From positions 372,001-436,000 of the forward strand of contig JWIH01000025.1 in assembly GCA_000814665.1 (NCBI GenBank): a stretch of DNA of 64,000 nt, in the 5' to 3' direction. The notes under the pieces were generated by a model, which saw only the letters and a list, made by a program, of their open reading frames with translations, was not told the DNA's origin and made no database searches. This document shows positions 45,555-54,476 of the stretch, in pieces. How positions within the stretch are numbered: the stretch's first letter is position 1; each line of letters begins with the position of its first letter. This DNA is from Pseudoalteromonas flavipulchra NCIMB 2033 = ATCC BAA-314 (GTDB lineage Bacteria > Pseudomonadota > Gammaproteobacteria > Enterobacterales > Alteromonadaceae). The position numbers and the translations under genes were made by a program.

Positions 45555-46082
45555 ATGCGTTTGGCTGTCATTTTAGGAATTGATCCGGGGTCAAGATTTA
45601 CAGGCTATGGTGTGATTGCTCACCAAGGTGCAAAGTTCCAATATTTGGGAAGCGGTTGCATTAAAGTTGGTGAACATGACTTTCCCACTCGATTAAAAAT
45701 GATCTATCAAGGGATCACACAGCTCATAGAGCAGTTTTCGCCGAGCGACTTTGCGATTGAGCAAGTGTTCGTTGCGCATAATCCAAGTTCAGCCTTAAAA
45801 CTTGGTCAAGCGCGAGGTGCGGCTATAGTTGCCGCGACCATGCAGTCAGTGGTTGTGAGTGAATATTCGGCAAGGCAAGTTAAACAAGCCGTTGCGGGTA
45901 CCGGTGGTGCAGACAAAGCCCAAGTACAGGAAATGGTAAAGCGCATATTAAAGCTGCCTGGCACACCCCAAGCTGATGCTGCAGATGCGTTGGCGGTGGC
46001 GATTTGTCACGCGCACTCAAGGCAAAACTTAATAAAAATGGCAGGCGCAGCGCGTAAAACCGTAAGAGGAAGGTTGAGATAA
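45555..46082 (+). CDS. ruvC: Holliday junction endonuclease RuvC
   Basis: A 175-residue resolvase of the RuvC/RNase H fold. Acidic catalytic residues are seen in LGIDPGSRFTGYG, FAIEQVF and QADAADALAVAICH. It resolves Holliday junctions together with RuvAB. It is followed two bases later by ruvA. Confidence 0.97.
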   Translation: MRLAVILGIDPGSRFTGYGVIAHQGAKFQYLGSGCIKVGEHDFPTRLKMIYQGITQLIEQFSPSDFAIEQVFVAHNPSSALKLGQARGAAIVAATMQSVVVSEYSARQVKQAVAGTGGADKAQVQEMVKRILKLPGTPQADAADALAVAICHAHSRQNLIKMAGAARKTVRGRLR

Positions 46083-46084
46083 CC

Positions 46085-46702
46085 ATGATAGGAAAATTAA
46101 GCGGAACACTGTTAGAAAAGCAGCCACCAGAGATATTAATTGATGTTGCAGGTGTAGGTTATGAAGTGCAAATGCCTATGACTTGTTTTTATGAATTACC
46201 GAGCGTGGGCGAGCCGGTTTCAGTATTTACTCACTTTGTAGTACGTGAAGATGCGCAGTTACTGTTTGGTTTTAATACCAAGATCGCACGTGCACTGTTT
46301 AGAACGTTAATTAAAGCGAACGGAGTCGGTCCAAAGCTCGGACTTGCAATTTTGTCTGGCATGTCTGCTGAGCAATTTGTTAGCTGCGTGAATCATGGCG
46401 ATGCAACGACTTTGGTTAAGATCCCAGGAGTTGGTAAAAAGACCGCTGAGCGCCTAGTGCTTGAAATGAAAGATAAGCTAAAAGACTTTGGCAATGATTT
46501 ACTCACACCGTTTAGCGATGCTGCTGTACTTGCGCCGCAAGAGCATCCGACGGTAAGTGATACCCCTGCAGATGAAGCAATTGCAGCCTTAATGGCATTA
46601 GGGTATAAACAAGTTCAAGCACAAAAAGCGGTAAAAGCCGTAAACAGAGAAGGCATGACGACCGAGAGTATCATTAAAGACGCTCTTAAATCGATGATGT
46701 AA
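46085..46702 (+). CDS. ruvA: Holliday junction helicase subunit RuvA
   Basis: A 205-residue junction-binding protein: an N-terminal OB fold (IGKLSGTLLEKQPPEILIDV), two helix-hairpin-helix motifs (ANGVGPKLGLAILSG, IPGVGKKTAERLVLEM) and the C-terminal domain that contacts RuvB (DEAIAALMALGYKQVQAQKA). Confidence 0.97.
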   Translation: MIGKLSGTLLEKQPPEILIDVAGVGYEVQMPMTCFYELPSVGEPVSVFTHFVVREDAQLLFGFNTKIARALFRTLIKANGVGPKLGLAILSGMSAEQFVSCVNHGDATTLVKIPGVGKKTAERLVLEMKDKLKDFGNDLLTPFSDAAVLAPQEHPTVSDTPADEAIAALMALGYKQVQAQKAVKAVNREGMTTESIIKDALKSMM

Positions 46703-46704
46703 CT

Positions 46705-47709
46705 ATGATTGAAGCAGATAGATTAATTGAACCTGAGATCCAAGGTAATGAAGATTTAGTTGATAGGGCGATTAGACCTAAATTACTAAATGATTATACT
46801 GGTCAGCCACATGTCAAAAAGCAAATGGAAATTTTTATTGCGGCGGCACGTTCAAGGCAGGAAGCCTTAGATCACTTGCTGATATTTGGTCCGCCAGGTT
46901 TAGGTAAAACCACGCTTGCAAACATTGTCGCAAACGAGCTTGAGGTTAATATTAAAACTACCTCAGGACCTGTGCTTGAAAAAGCAGGGGATTTAGCCGC
47001 ATTACTCACTAACCTTGAAGAAGGGGATGTGTTATTTATTGATGAGATCCATCGTTTAAGCCCTCAGGTGGAAGAAATTCTCTATCCTGCTATGGAAGAC
47101 TACCAATTAGACATCATGATTGGTGAAGGCCCAGCTGCACGCTCGATTAAACTGGATTTACCGCCTTTTACTTTGGTTGGCGCAACGACACGTGCCGGCT
47201 CATTAACCTCACCATTAAGAGACCGTTTTGGGATTGTGCAGCGTTTGGAGTTTTACTCGGTTGCGGACTTGTCTTCGATTGTGACTCGCTCAGCGTATCA
47301 TTTAAATCTAGAGATCAGCGAGTCGGGCGCAACTGAAGTGGCGCGTCGAGCGCGCGGTACACCACGAATAGCAAATCGTTTACTACGCAGGGTAAGAGAC
47401 TTTGCTGAAGTGAAGGGCGATGGCTCTATCACTGAAGAGATTGCGCACTTAGCGCTGGATATGGTCGATGTTGATAAATGTGGCTTCGATTATATGGACC
47501 GTAAATATCTGCTGGCAATCATAGAAAAGTTTACCGGTGGCCCGGTTGGTCTGGATAACCTTGCTGCGGCAATTGGAGAAGAAAAAGAAACCATCGAAGA
47601 TGTGATAGAACCATTTTTGATCCAACAAGGCTTTATTCAACGCACGCCAAGAGGACGTATTGTCTCTGACAAAGCCTATATGCATTTTGAGCTAAGCAAG
47701 CCAGAATGA
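46705..47709 (+). CDS. ruvB: Holliday junction branch migration ATPase RuvB
   Basis: A 334-residue AAA+ motor with Walker A FGPPGLGKTT, Walker B LFIDEIHRL, sensor 1 GATTRAG and the arginine finger region SPLRDRFGI, plus a C-terminal winged helix. It lies two bases after ruvA, so ruvCAB is one operon ending at the hairpin downstream. Confidence 0.98.
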   Translation: MIEADRLIEPEIQGNEDLVDRAIRPKLLNDYTGQPHVKKQMEIFIAAARSRQEALDHLLIFGPPGLGKTTLANIVANELEVNIKTTSGPVLEKAGDLAALLTNLEEGDVLFIDEIHRLSPQVEEILYPAMEDYQLDIMIGEGPAARSIKLDLPPFTLVGATTRAGSLTSPLRDRFGIVQRLEFYSVADLSSIVTRSAYHLNLEISESGATEVARRARGTPRIANRLLRRVRDFAEVKGDGSITEEIAHLALDMVDVDKCGFDYMDRKYLLAIIEKFTGGPVGLDNLAAAIGEEKETIEDVIEPFLIQQGFIQRTPRGRIVSDKAYMHFELSKPE

Positions 47710-47743
47710 TCTAAGTTGGGTAACGAACAGCTTTATTCTTCAT

Positions 47744-47770
47744 AATAGCCGAGTATTCACTCGGCTATTT
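47744..47770 (+). terminator. Rho-independent terminator of ruvCAB
   Basis: AATAGCCGAG-TATTCA-CTCGGCTATT followed by TCATTTC; the tail is only moderately T-rich. Confidence 0.65.
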
Positions 47771-47861
47771 CATTTCTACACTCACTTATTGCAAATCGCG
47801 TTTGCACAAATCCGTTATTTTGTGTCAGCTAAATTCAGGCAAGATCCATCACTGCTGAAGT

Positions 47862-47938
47862 AATTTACCTGAGCTTCGGATAATTAATGCCTTTCTAGCA
47901 GCCAGTTTTAGCGCTAACTGCTAAACCTCAGGTAAATT
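47862..47938. repeat. 77-base nested inverted-repeat element
   Basis: AATTTACCTGAG at 47862-47873 is repeated inverted as CTCAGGTAAATT at 47927-47938. Between them TAGCAG..CAGTT and AACTG..CTA form an inner stem around TTAGCGC. The whole folds as a long hairpin, like small intergenic repeat elements (REP or MITE type). No second copy was noticed in this window. Confidence 0.4.
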
Positions 47939-48084
47939 TATCTCGACCTGTGTGGGCTATACGTTGCTTAAACTATTTGTAGATTGTCTCGTCCTTTAAA
48001 CCAAGCGCTAAATAAAAACCGCAAAATGACCGAGTGTTAAAGAAAACGTGGAGCGTAATAAGGAGCTCGCACCAAATTTCAGGC

Positions 48085-48261
48085 AAAAAAAAGCCCGCAA
48101 ATAATGCGGGCAAAACAACAAGTTGAAGGAAGTAATCCAGGGAACAAGATGAGTTACTTTGGGTTTTATCCACAAAATGCGTCATCTAAGCAATACGAAA
48201 AATCAGAATCCTATTGCAAGTAACTGTGCTTTGCTGAAACTTCAGCTGCTCGCTCAGTACA
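48085..48261 (-). ncRNA. Putative small RNA gene upstream of tolQ
   Basis: A strong minus-strand terminator (GCCCGCA-TTATT-TGCGGGC, stem at 48093-48111, then eight T on the minus strand) has no coding gene before it. A sigma-70-type promoter lies 160 bases upstream on the same strand. The ~177-base transcript would fold into GCTGAA/TTCAGC, GCAATA/TATTGC and AAGTAA/TTACTT hairpins and ends with a U-run, as in Hfq-dependent small RNAs. The unpaired stretch TTGTTCCCTGGATT could be a seed. I could not match it to a known RNA family. Confidence 0.55.
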
Positions 48262-48267
48262 GGGTGT

Positions 48268-48296
48268 ATATTAAAGAGGTTTTGATTTTTCATCAA
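48268..48296 (-). promoter_or_regulatory. Sigma-70 promoter of the putative small RNA
   Basis: On the minus strand TTGATG (48296-48291), a 17-base spacer, and TAATAT (48273-48268). Transcription would start near 48261. Confidence 0.55.
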
Positions 48297-48786
48297 ACTA
48301 GAAAAATTCTTTTTTCAGATAAAAAAAACTAATATCAAAGTTTTTGTCAAGGTTAAAAAGTGAGCTTAAATGTGGTGAAGTATTCATGTAAGTTTATGTA
48401 AAATATGGTTTTGTATGTTAAATGCGCAAAATGTAAATATTAGATAATCTGTTGTTAATTGGTAAGACCAATCTGTTTTTTGAGGTTTTATTCTCTATTT
48501 GTGCATAAAACTCCTATTTTATGCAGTTTTGGGCCATATTTAGAAGCTGTGATGGAGATTGTCGAATCTGCTTAAGTTTGGGTAAAGCAAAGGGAGTTAC
48601 ACTGTTTTGCTCTATTTATCGTCAAATACAATGAATTCGCAGTATTGAGATTGTAAGGTATTTGTAGTGTGGTTAAACTAGCTGAACCTTTTGGTAGTAA
48701 ATCTAGTCTATCTCTAGATATTGCTCGGTAGAGCGCAAGAATATAAATGGCTACCATTGCCGAAACACTTTTGGGAGTATAATAAC

Positions 48787-49491
48787 GTGGAATCGGGACT
48801 AAATTTTGTCGATCTAATTTTAAAAGCCAGCTTTTTGGTACAACTTGTTATGTTGACCCTGGTGGGATTGTCTATTGCTTCTTGGGCAATTATTTTTCAA
48901 CGTAAAACTGTCATTTCTCAAGCCCAAAGCCAATCAAAGAATTTCGAGCAAAAATTTTGGTCCGGTATGGATCTTAGCAAACTCTATAATGAAATAGCTG
49001 CAAGGACTGGTAGCGCGTCAGGACTAGAAGCGCTATTTGTATCCGGCTTTAAAGAGTTTGCAAAGCATAAAAAAGGCAATATCCAATCTCCTTCAATTGT
49101 TGTTGAAGGTACTCACCGTTCAATGCGTGTCGCGCTTTCTCGTGAGATTGAAAAGTTAGAATCAAGCCTTTCTTTTTTAGCAACAGTTGGCTCTATCAGT
49201 CCTTACATCGGTCTATTTGGCACCGTTTGGGGGATCATGAATGCTTTCATCGCGCTTGGCGAAGTGAAACAAGCGACGCTGCAAATGGTTGCACCAGGTA
49301 TTGCTGAGGCGTTGATTGCAACAGCCATGGGTCTGTTTGCGGCAATTCCAGCGGTTATGGCGTATAACCGATTTGCTAAAAATGTAGAAAAGCTAGAAAC
49401 TCAGTACATTAACTTTATGGAAGAGTTCGCTAATATCCTTTATCGTCAGGCTGCAACACAAGTAGAGGCAAAACAAAATGTATCAGCGTAA
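48787..49491 (+). CDS. tolQ: Tol-Pal system proton channel subunit TolQ
   Basis: A 234-residue inner-membrane protein of the ExbB/MotA/TolQ family with three spans; LATVGSISPYIGLFGTVWGIM is the conserved second-span block. The GTG at 48787 is chosen since GGGAG lies before it and homology starts there; longer in-frame starts would give an atypical N terminus. Forms the proton-driven motor with TolR and overlaps it by 14 bases. The region 48297-48786 is AT-rich and would hold the tol promoter; no ybgC gene is present before tolQ. Confidence 0.95.
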   Translation: MESGLNFVDLILKASFLVQLVMLTLVGLSIASWAIIFQRKTVISQAQSQSKNFEQKFWSGMDLSKLYNEIAARTGSASGLEALFVSGFKEFAKHKKGNIQSPSIVVEGTHRSMRVALSREIEKLESSLSFLATVGSISPYIGLFGTVWGIMNAFIALGEVKQATLQMVAPGIAEALIATAMGLFAAIPAVMAYNRFAKNVEKLETQYINFMEEFANILYRQAATQVEAKQNVSA

Positions 49492-49906
49492 GAAACGTCG
49501 TCCCGTCGCGGAGATCAACGTCGTTCCTTATATTGATGTTATGTTGGTGCTGTTGATCATCTTTATGGCAACGGCTCCACTTATCCAACACGGCGTAAAA
49601 GTAGACTTACCCCAGATGGAAGAGTCTGAATTGGTTGAAACCAAAGACTCGCCACCGATTATTGCCACCATTGATGCTGAAGGTCGCTATTTTGTGACTG
49701 TTGGTACGGACCCTGAAGCACCAATGGATGCAGTAGAAGTAGCTGCGGTGATTAAACTTAAGTTAGAACAAAATCCAGATACCCCTGTAATGATTAAAGG
49801 TTCAGGCAGAGTGTCGTATCAAGAAGTACTTTATTTAATGGACTTCTTGAAAAAAGCGGGTGTTCCTTCTGTTGGCCTAATGACTAAATCATTTGAGGAT
49901 GAGTAA
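49478..49906 (+). CDS. tolR: Tol-Pal system protein TolR
   Basis: A 142-residue ExbD/TolR protein. The single span carries the proton-binding Asp in VVPYIDVMLVLLIIFMATAP. The periplasmic domain follows (SRVSYQEVLYLMDFLKKAG matches the family as GRVSYQEV). Its stop overlaps the tolA start. Confidence 0.95.
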   Translation: MYQRKKRRPVAEINVVPYIDVMLVLLIIFMATAPLIQHGVKVDLPQMEESELVETKDSPPIIATIDAEGRYFVTVGTDPEAPMDAVEVAAVIKLKLEQNPDTPVMIKGSGRVSYQEVLYLMDFLKKAGVPSVGLMTKSFEDE

Positions 49907-50847
49907 TGAGTTCATTATCTAGCAGCGTAGTTAAGTCAGTATTGCTTCATGGCGCAATTGGCGGTCTGCTATTTGCTACGGCAAATTTTCAAGTTGATAC
50001 ACCTACTGTGATGGAAGTCACCTTAAATCCACAGCAAAAAGATCAAAAGCCTGAAAGGGCGGTTTCTGCGGTGTCGGTTGATCAGCAAGCAGTTGAGAAA
50101 AAGATTGCTGATTTAAAAAAGCGTGAAGAAGAAAAGCAAGCTGCTGAAGATCGCCGTATTCGCGATCTTGAACAGCGTGCGCAGCAAGCCAGAAAAGACC
50201 GCGAAGCCGAAGCGCGGCGCATTAAAAAGTTGGAGCAAGAGCGTCAAGCTAAGTTGGAAGAGACTCGCCAAGCTGAGGCGCAAGCCAAACGCGCTCGCGA
50301 AATTGAGAAAAAACAACGTGAGCAGGCTGATAAAGCGAGAGCTGAAAAAGCCGCTGCGGAAGAAGCTGCTAAAAAGGCTGCAGCTCAGCGCCAAGCTGAG
50401 GAAGATCGCTTAAGAAAAGCTGAAGAGGCGAGGAAACGTCGCGAAGCTGAGGAAAAACGAAAAGCGGAAGAAGCCGAGCGTCAACGTCAAAAGGCACTTG
50501 AAGAACAAATGCTGCGTGACCAGCTTGCGAAAGAGCAGGCAGCAAGAGCGAAGATCCGTCAACAGCAAGTATTGAGTGAAGTGGATAAGTTTAAAGCACT
50601 TATCATGCAACGCATTCAAGCTAACTTGCTTATCGATGAAACGATGAAAGGTAAACAATGCCGAGTAAACATTCGTCTCGCCTTTAACGGCCTTGTGACT
50701 CATGTAGAGTCATTGGGTGGCGACAAGCTAGTTTGTGAAGCTGCTATCCGTGCTGTGAAAATGGCTGATACTTTACCTGTTTCTAAAGATAAAGACGTGT
50801 TTGAGCAGCTTAAGAATATCAATTTAACAATTAAACCAAATTTTTAA
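49906..50847 (+). CDS. tolA: Tol-Pal system periplasmic spanning protein TolA
   Basis: A 313-residue protein with an N-terminal span (VVKSVLLHGAIGGLLFATA), a ~170-residue Lys/Ala/Glu/Arg-rich helical rod typical of TolA, and a C-terminal globular domain with two cysteines (MKGKQCRVNIRLAFNG, KLVCEAAIRAV) that contacts TolB and Pal. The A/K-rich base composition is intrinsic to the rod. Confidence 0.95.
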   Translation: MSSLSSSVVKSVLLHGAIGGLLFATANFQVDTPTVMEVTLNPQQKDQKPERAVSAVSVDQQAVEKKIADLKKREEEKQAAEDRRIRDLEQRAQQARKDREAEARRIKKLEQERQAKLEETRQAEAQAKRAREIEKKQREQADKARAEKAAAEEAAKKAAAQRQAEEDRLRKAEEARKRREAEEKRKAEEAERQRQKALEEQMLRDQLAKEQAARAKIRQQQVLSEVDKFKALIMQRIQANLLIDETMKGKQCRVNIRLAFNGLVTHVESLGGDKLVCEAAIRAVKMADTLPVSKDKDVFEQLKNINLTIKPNF

Positions 50848-50856
50848 AGGACGAAC

Positions 50857-52215
50857 ATGCTAAAGAAGTTCACAACCTTATTGCTGGTTTTTACTCTGGG
50901 TGTATCACAGTTTGCGCAAGCCGCACTTGAAATTGTGATAACAGAAGGGGTAGACAGTGCCAGACCCATCGCAATTGTACCATTTAAATATAATGGCACT
51001 GGTGAAATGCCGTCGAGTTTAAGTGACGTTATTTCTGCAGACTTGATGCGCAGCGGTAAATTTAAGCCTGTTGCCGAGGCTGACATGCCTCAATTACCAA
51101 CCACTGACTCGGAAATCGACTACGCTGCATGGGTTGATGCGGGGGTTGAAGCGGTAGTTGTAGGCACCGTGACCCAGCAATCTGCTGGACGCTACTTGGT
51201 AAAGTATGAACTGATTGACGTGATCAGAGCACAGCTTACCGGTGGTGAAACTCGCATTATGTCAAATGGTCGCTTAATGCAAAGCGACGACCATGTGCTT
51301 GAAGGACGCCAAAGTATTGTCAGCAGTACTGGCTTTAGAAACTATGCGCACCAAATTAGCGACGTAGTATATGAAGCCTTAACAGGTGAAAGAGGCGCAT
51401 TTAGAACTAAGATTGCCTACGTCATCGTACGTGACGGCCAAGATAAGCCATACCAGTTAGTTGTTGCCGATTATGACGGTTACAACGAGCAGGTGTTATT
51501 GCGCTCCAAAGAGCCGTTAATGTCTCCTGCATGGTCGCCAGATGCAAACAAACTTGCGTACGTGACTTTTGAAAATCGCCAATCGCAAATCTACATTCAA
51601 GACATTTACACTGGAAAACGCGAACTTGTCACAAGTCACCCAGGTATCAATGGCGCACCACAGTTTTCTCCTGATGGAACTAAATTACTTGCAGTACTCT
51701 CTAAGGATGCAGGTGGAGCGACAGAAGTATATCTAATTGACCTGAAAACTCGTCAAGAAACACGCTTAACTCGTCATCGTAGTATAGATACTGAGCCTTC
51801 TTGGCATCCAAACGGTCAAGAAATTGTGTATACATCTGAAAGGGGTGGTAATGCTCAGATTTATAAGTTAAATTTAAAAACTGGTAGGTCTAAGCGAGTT
51901 ACGTTCGACGGCGACATGAACTTAGCAGGTTCGATCACGCCAGATGGAAAGCGTCTGATTATGGTTAACCGTACGCTGGGCCGTTACCACATTGCGAAAA
52001 AAGAATTAGATTCCGGGCTGTTTCAAGTGCTAACTCGTACGAGACTAGATGAGTCTCCGAGTATTGCACCAAATGGTTCGATGATAATATACAGCACCTT
52101 GCACAATAATAAGCAGGTATTGGCATTGGTGTCTATGGATGGTCGTTTCAAGGCAAGGTTACCTGTCTTGGACGGTCAAGTTAAGGCACCAGCCTGGTCG
52201 CCGTTTTTACAGTAA
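50857..52215 (+). CDS. tolB: Tol-Pal system beta-propeller protein TolB
   Basis: A 452-residue periplasmic protein with signal peptide (TLGVSQFAQA), an N-terminal alpha-beta domain (IAIVPFKYNGTGEMPSSLSD) and a six-bladed propeller with repeats such as MSPAWSPDANKLAYVTF, APQFSPDGTKLLAVLS and EPSWHPNGQEIVYTSE. It binds Pal and the TolA C terminus. Confidence 0.97.
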   Translation: MLKKFTTLLLVFTLGVSQFAQAALEIVITEGVDSARPIAIVPFKYNGTGEMPSSLSDVISADLMRSGKFKPVAEADMPQLPTTDSEIDYAAWVDAGVEAVVVGTVTQQSAGRYLVKYELIDVIRAQLTGGETRIMSNGRLMQSDDHVLEGRQSIVSSTGFRNYAHQISDVVYEALTGERGAFRTKIAYVIVRDGQDKPYQLVVADYDGYNEQVLLRSKEPLMSPAWSPDANKLAYVTFENRQSQIYIQDIYTGKRELVTSHPGINGAPQFSPDGTKLLAVLSKDAGGATEVYLIDLKTRQETRLTRHRSIDTEPSWHPNGQEIVYTSERGGNAQIYKLNLKTGRSKRVTFDGDMNLAGSITPDGKRLIMVNRTLGRYHIAKKELDSGLFQVLTRTRLDESPSIAPNGSMIIYSTLHNNKQVLALVSMDGRFKARLPVLDGQVKAPAWSPFLQ

Positions 52216-52255
52216 TTTTGCTGGTTAGATTTATAAAGATATAGGAATATACTCG

Positions 52256-52789
52256 ATGCAACTTAACAAAACTCTAAAAGCCTTAATGGTCGCGTTGCCA
52301 GTGATGACACTTGCAGCATGTAGCTCATCTTCAAGTGTTGATGAGGGCGCGGCTAGCGAAAGCAACCAAGCGGCAACCACACAAGACAACACTGTTGATG
52401 TAAACACTATGTCTCGCGAGAAATCTGCGGAAGAAAAACTACGTGAGAAATATGAAGCCCTACGTCAAGAACAAATCGTTTACTTCGATTTTGATAAATC
52501 TACTATTCAGAGCAAATATGCTGAACTACTTCAAGCGCACGCTGATTTCCTAGTGAAAAACCCAAGCGTGAAAGTACTTGTTGAAGGTCACGCTGATGAG
52601 CGTGGTACGCCAGAGTACAACATCGCACTAGGTGAGAGCCGTGGTAAATCAGTGGCTAAATACCTTCAAAGCCTTGGTGTTTCTGACAGCCAAATCTCTG
52701 TAGTGAGCTATGGTGAAGAAAAACCAATGATTAAGTCACGTACAGAAGAAGCGTTCGCTAAAAACCGTCGCGCGGTATTAGTGTACTAA
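52256..52789 (+). CDS. pal: Peptidoglycan-associated lipoprotein Pal
   Basis: A 177-residue outer-membrane lipoprotein. The lipobox is LAACSSS, and the OmpA-like domain contains IVYFDFDKSTIQ, VEGHADERGTPEYNIALG and NRRAVLVY. It anchors the outer membrane to peptidoglycan. Confidence 0.97.
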   Translation: MQLNKTLKALMVALPVMTLAACSSSSSVDEGAASESNQAATTQDNTVDVNTMSREKSAEEKLREKYEALRQEQIVYFDFDKSTIQSKYAELLQAHADFLVKNPSVKVLVEGHADERGTPEYNIALGESRGKSVAKYLQSLGVSDSQISVVSYGEEKPMIKSRTEEAFAKNRRAVLVY

Positions 52790-52801
52790 GAAAGAGTTAT
52801 T

Positions 52802-53551
52802 ATGAAGCCGAATACTATTTTGGCAGCATTCTTACTCATGAGCGGGAGCGCCCAAGTTTGGGCTGCTCCCGCTCCTGTTTCAGAAGCTGCAAATTCAAAT
52901 CAAACACTAGAAGAACGTGTCTCTCAACTTGAGAGTATGATGAGAACCCGCAATTTGCTACAGGCTGAGTTACAGCAACAGCTTAATCTTTTGCAAGAAG
53001 AAGTAAGCCAAGTGCGCGGTGTGACAGAAGAGCAGAGCTATAAGCTTGAAAAAGTGTTACAACGTCAACGTGAGTTGTATCAAGAGATTGAAAATCGCGT
53101 TAGTCAAGCTTATGACCAGTCACAATCCACTGCAGTAACGCCTGATGTTACGCCAGAGCAAGCATTCAGCAGTAATCTGTCTGAGAATGAAGCATACGAC
53201 CGTACAGTAAACATGATAATGAAGGATAAGCGCTACGATGCGGCGATCCCTGAGTTTCAAAGTTTCTTACAGCAGTATCCAAATTCAGTGTATGTGCCGA
53301 ACGCGCATTACTGGTTAGGTCAGCTATTCTTAATAAAATCTGACGATGGTAAAGCTAAGTCTCATTTTGCAACCGTTGTTGATAATTTCCCTGAATCGAA
53401 TAAACGTCCAGAAGCGATGTTAAAGCTGGGTACTATTTTACATAAACAGGGACAAGCCGCTGAAGCGAAGACACTCCTTAATAAATTGATTAAAGAGTAT
53501 CCAAGTACGACTCCTGCAAAATTGGCAACAGAGCGTTTAGCGAAGATGTAA
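52802..53551 (+). CDS. cpoB: Cell division coordinator CpoB (YbgF)
   Basis: A 249-residue periplasmic protein: signal peptide (to VWAAP), an N-terminal coiled coil (LEERVSQLESMMRTRNLL) and C-terminal TPR repeats (AYDRTVNMIMKDKRYDAAIP, YVPNAHYWLGQLFLI). It couples Tol-Pal constriction with peptidoglycan synthesis in E. coli. Last gene of the tol-pal operon. Confidence 0.93.
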   Translation: MKPNTILAAFLLMSGSAQVWAAPAPVSEAANSNQTLEERVSQLESMMRTRNLLQAELQQQLNLLQEEVSQVRGVTEEQSYKLEKVLQRQRELYQEIENRVSQAYDQSQSTAVTPDVTPEQAFSSNLSENEAYDRTVNMIMKDKRYDAAIPEFQSFLQQYPNSVYVPNAHYWLGQLFLIKSDDGKAKSHFATVVDNFPESNKRPEAMLKLGTILHKQGQAAEAKTLLNKLIKEYPSTTPAKLATERLAKM

Positions 53552-53625
53552 TTATCACTTTTTGAGCTGAGTGCCTTAAAATTAGGCGCTTAGTCATAAA
53601 AAGTGAAAAAAACTAGCTATTTCAG

Positions 53626-53653
53626 TTGCACTCAAAATTTAAATAAGTATTAT
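53626..53653 (+). promoter_or_regulatory. Stable-RNA promoter of the tRNA-Lys array
   Basis: TTGCAC, 16-base spacer, TATTAT, then a GC-rich discriminator (AAGCGCCCGC), the mark of growth-rate- and ppGpp-controlled tRNA promoters. It lies 47 bases before the first tRNA. Confidence 0.7.
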
Positions 53654-53700
53654 AAGCGCCCGCAGCAGGCGATTGGTAACAAAAAACTGCTGCGTTAAGT

Positions 53701-53776
53701 GGGTCATTAGCTCAGTTGGTAGAGCAGTGGACTTTTAATCCATTGGTCGATGGTTCGAGTCCATCATGACCCACCA
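53701..53776 (+). tRNA. tRNA-Lys(UUU), copy 1 of 8
   Basis: A 76-base cloverleaf with acceptor GGGTCAT/ATGACCC, encoded CCA, anticodon loop CTTTTAA (anticodon TTT) and T-loop TTCGAGT. All eight copies appear identical in sequence. Confidence 0.97.
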
Positions 53777-53806
53777 CTTTACAAGCTTTAGAATTCATAT
53801 TTGAGC

Positions 53807-53882
53807 GGGTCATTAGCTCAGTTGGTAGAGCAGTGGACTTTTAATCCATTGGTCGATGGTTCGAGTCCATCATGACCCACCA
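53807..53882 (+). tRNA. tRNA-Lys(UUU), copy 2 of 8
   Basis: Identical to copy 1, 30 bases after it. The spacer ends TTGAGC directly before the acceptor, as in every later copy. Confidence 0.97.
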
Positions 53883-53911
53883 CTTATAAGCTTGCGAATT
53901 CGATTTTGAGC

Positions 53912-53987
53912 GGGTCATTAGCTCAGTTGGTAGAGCAGTGGACTTTTAATCCATTGGTCGATGGTTCGAGTCCATCATGACCCACCA
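53912..53987 (+). tRNA. tRNA-Lys(UUU), copy 3 of 8
   Basis: Identical to copy 1; the preceding 29-base spacer contains GAATTCGATTTTGAGC. Confidence 0.97.
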
Positions 53988-54016
53988 CTTACAAGCTTAC
54001 GAATTCGATTTTGAGC

Positions 54017-54092
54017 GGGTCATTAGCTCAGTTGGTAGAGCAGTGGACTTTTAATCCATTGGTCGATGGTTCGAGTCCATCATGACCCACCA
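54017..54092 (+). tRNA. tRNA-Lys(UUU), copy 4 of 8
   Basis: Identical to copy 1. It is the last copy separated from its upstream neighbour by a short plain spacer. Confidence 0.97.
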
Positions 54093-54121
54093 CTTACAAG
54101 CACATGAATTCAATTTTGAGC

Positions 54122-54246
54122 GGGTCATTAGCTCAGTTGGGTGAAAAAAGACCGAAGCAACGCTTCGCAGCTTTTTGAACGCGAGTCAGGACGACGAGCC
54201 GGAACACCTCTTCAGGATGAATCAATGGCACTTTTAATGCTTGAGC
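54122..54246 (+). repeat. Composite tRNA-fragment/hairpin element A
   Basis: Bases 54122-54140 are exactly the first 19 bases of the tRNA (GGGTCATTAGCTCAGTTGG). A 106-base insert follows: hairpin GAAGC-AAC-GCTTC inside AAAAAG/CTTTTT, then GTC-AGGAC-GAC (54185-54195) and TTC-AGGAT-GAA (54211-54221), each presenting GGA in a five-base loop, and a CCGGAAC between them. It ends GGCACTTTTAATGC, similar to the anticodon arm, and TTGAGC. Confidence 0.75.
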
Positions 54247-54322
54247 GGGTCATTAGCTCAGTTGGTAGAGCAGTGGACTTTTAATCCATTGGTCGATGGT
54301 TCGAGTCCATCATGACCCACCA
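54247..54322 (+). tRNA. tRNA-Lys(UUU), copy 5 of 8
   Basis: Identical to copy 1, directly after composite element A. Confidence 0.97.
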
Positions 54323-54351
54323 CCTATAAGCTTGCGAATTCGATTTTGAGC

Positions 54352-54476
54352 GGGTCATTAGCTCAGTTGGGTGAAAAAAGACCGAAGCAAGGCTTCTAAG
54401 CTTTTTGAGCGCGAGTCAGGACGACGAGCCGGAACACCTCTTCAGGATGAATCAATGGCACTTTTAATGCTTGAGC
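54352..54476 (+). repeat. Composite tRNA-fragment/hairpin element B
   Basis: Same plan and length (125 bases) as element A. The 19-base tRNA fragment is exact; the hairpin is GAAGC-AAG-GCTTC; both GGA-loop hairpins are unchanged. Differences from A fall in loops or between stems. Confidence 0.75.

Noticed and set aside
47973..48185. 70-residue minus-strand open frame
   Set aside because: It overlaps the strong minus-strand terminator and the small RNA candidate, and lacks a ribosome site and family resemblance.
48149..48226. Short plus-strand frame starting MSYFGFYPQNA
   Set aside because: Only about 25 codons, antisense to the small RNA candidate, with no clear ribosome site.
50113..50703. 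Long open frames opposite and within tolA
   Set aside because: They arise from the Lys/Ala/Glu-rich codon composition of the TolA rod; no independent signals.
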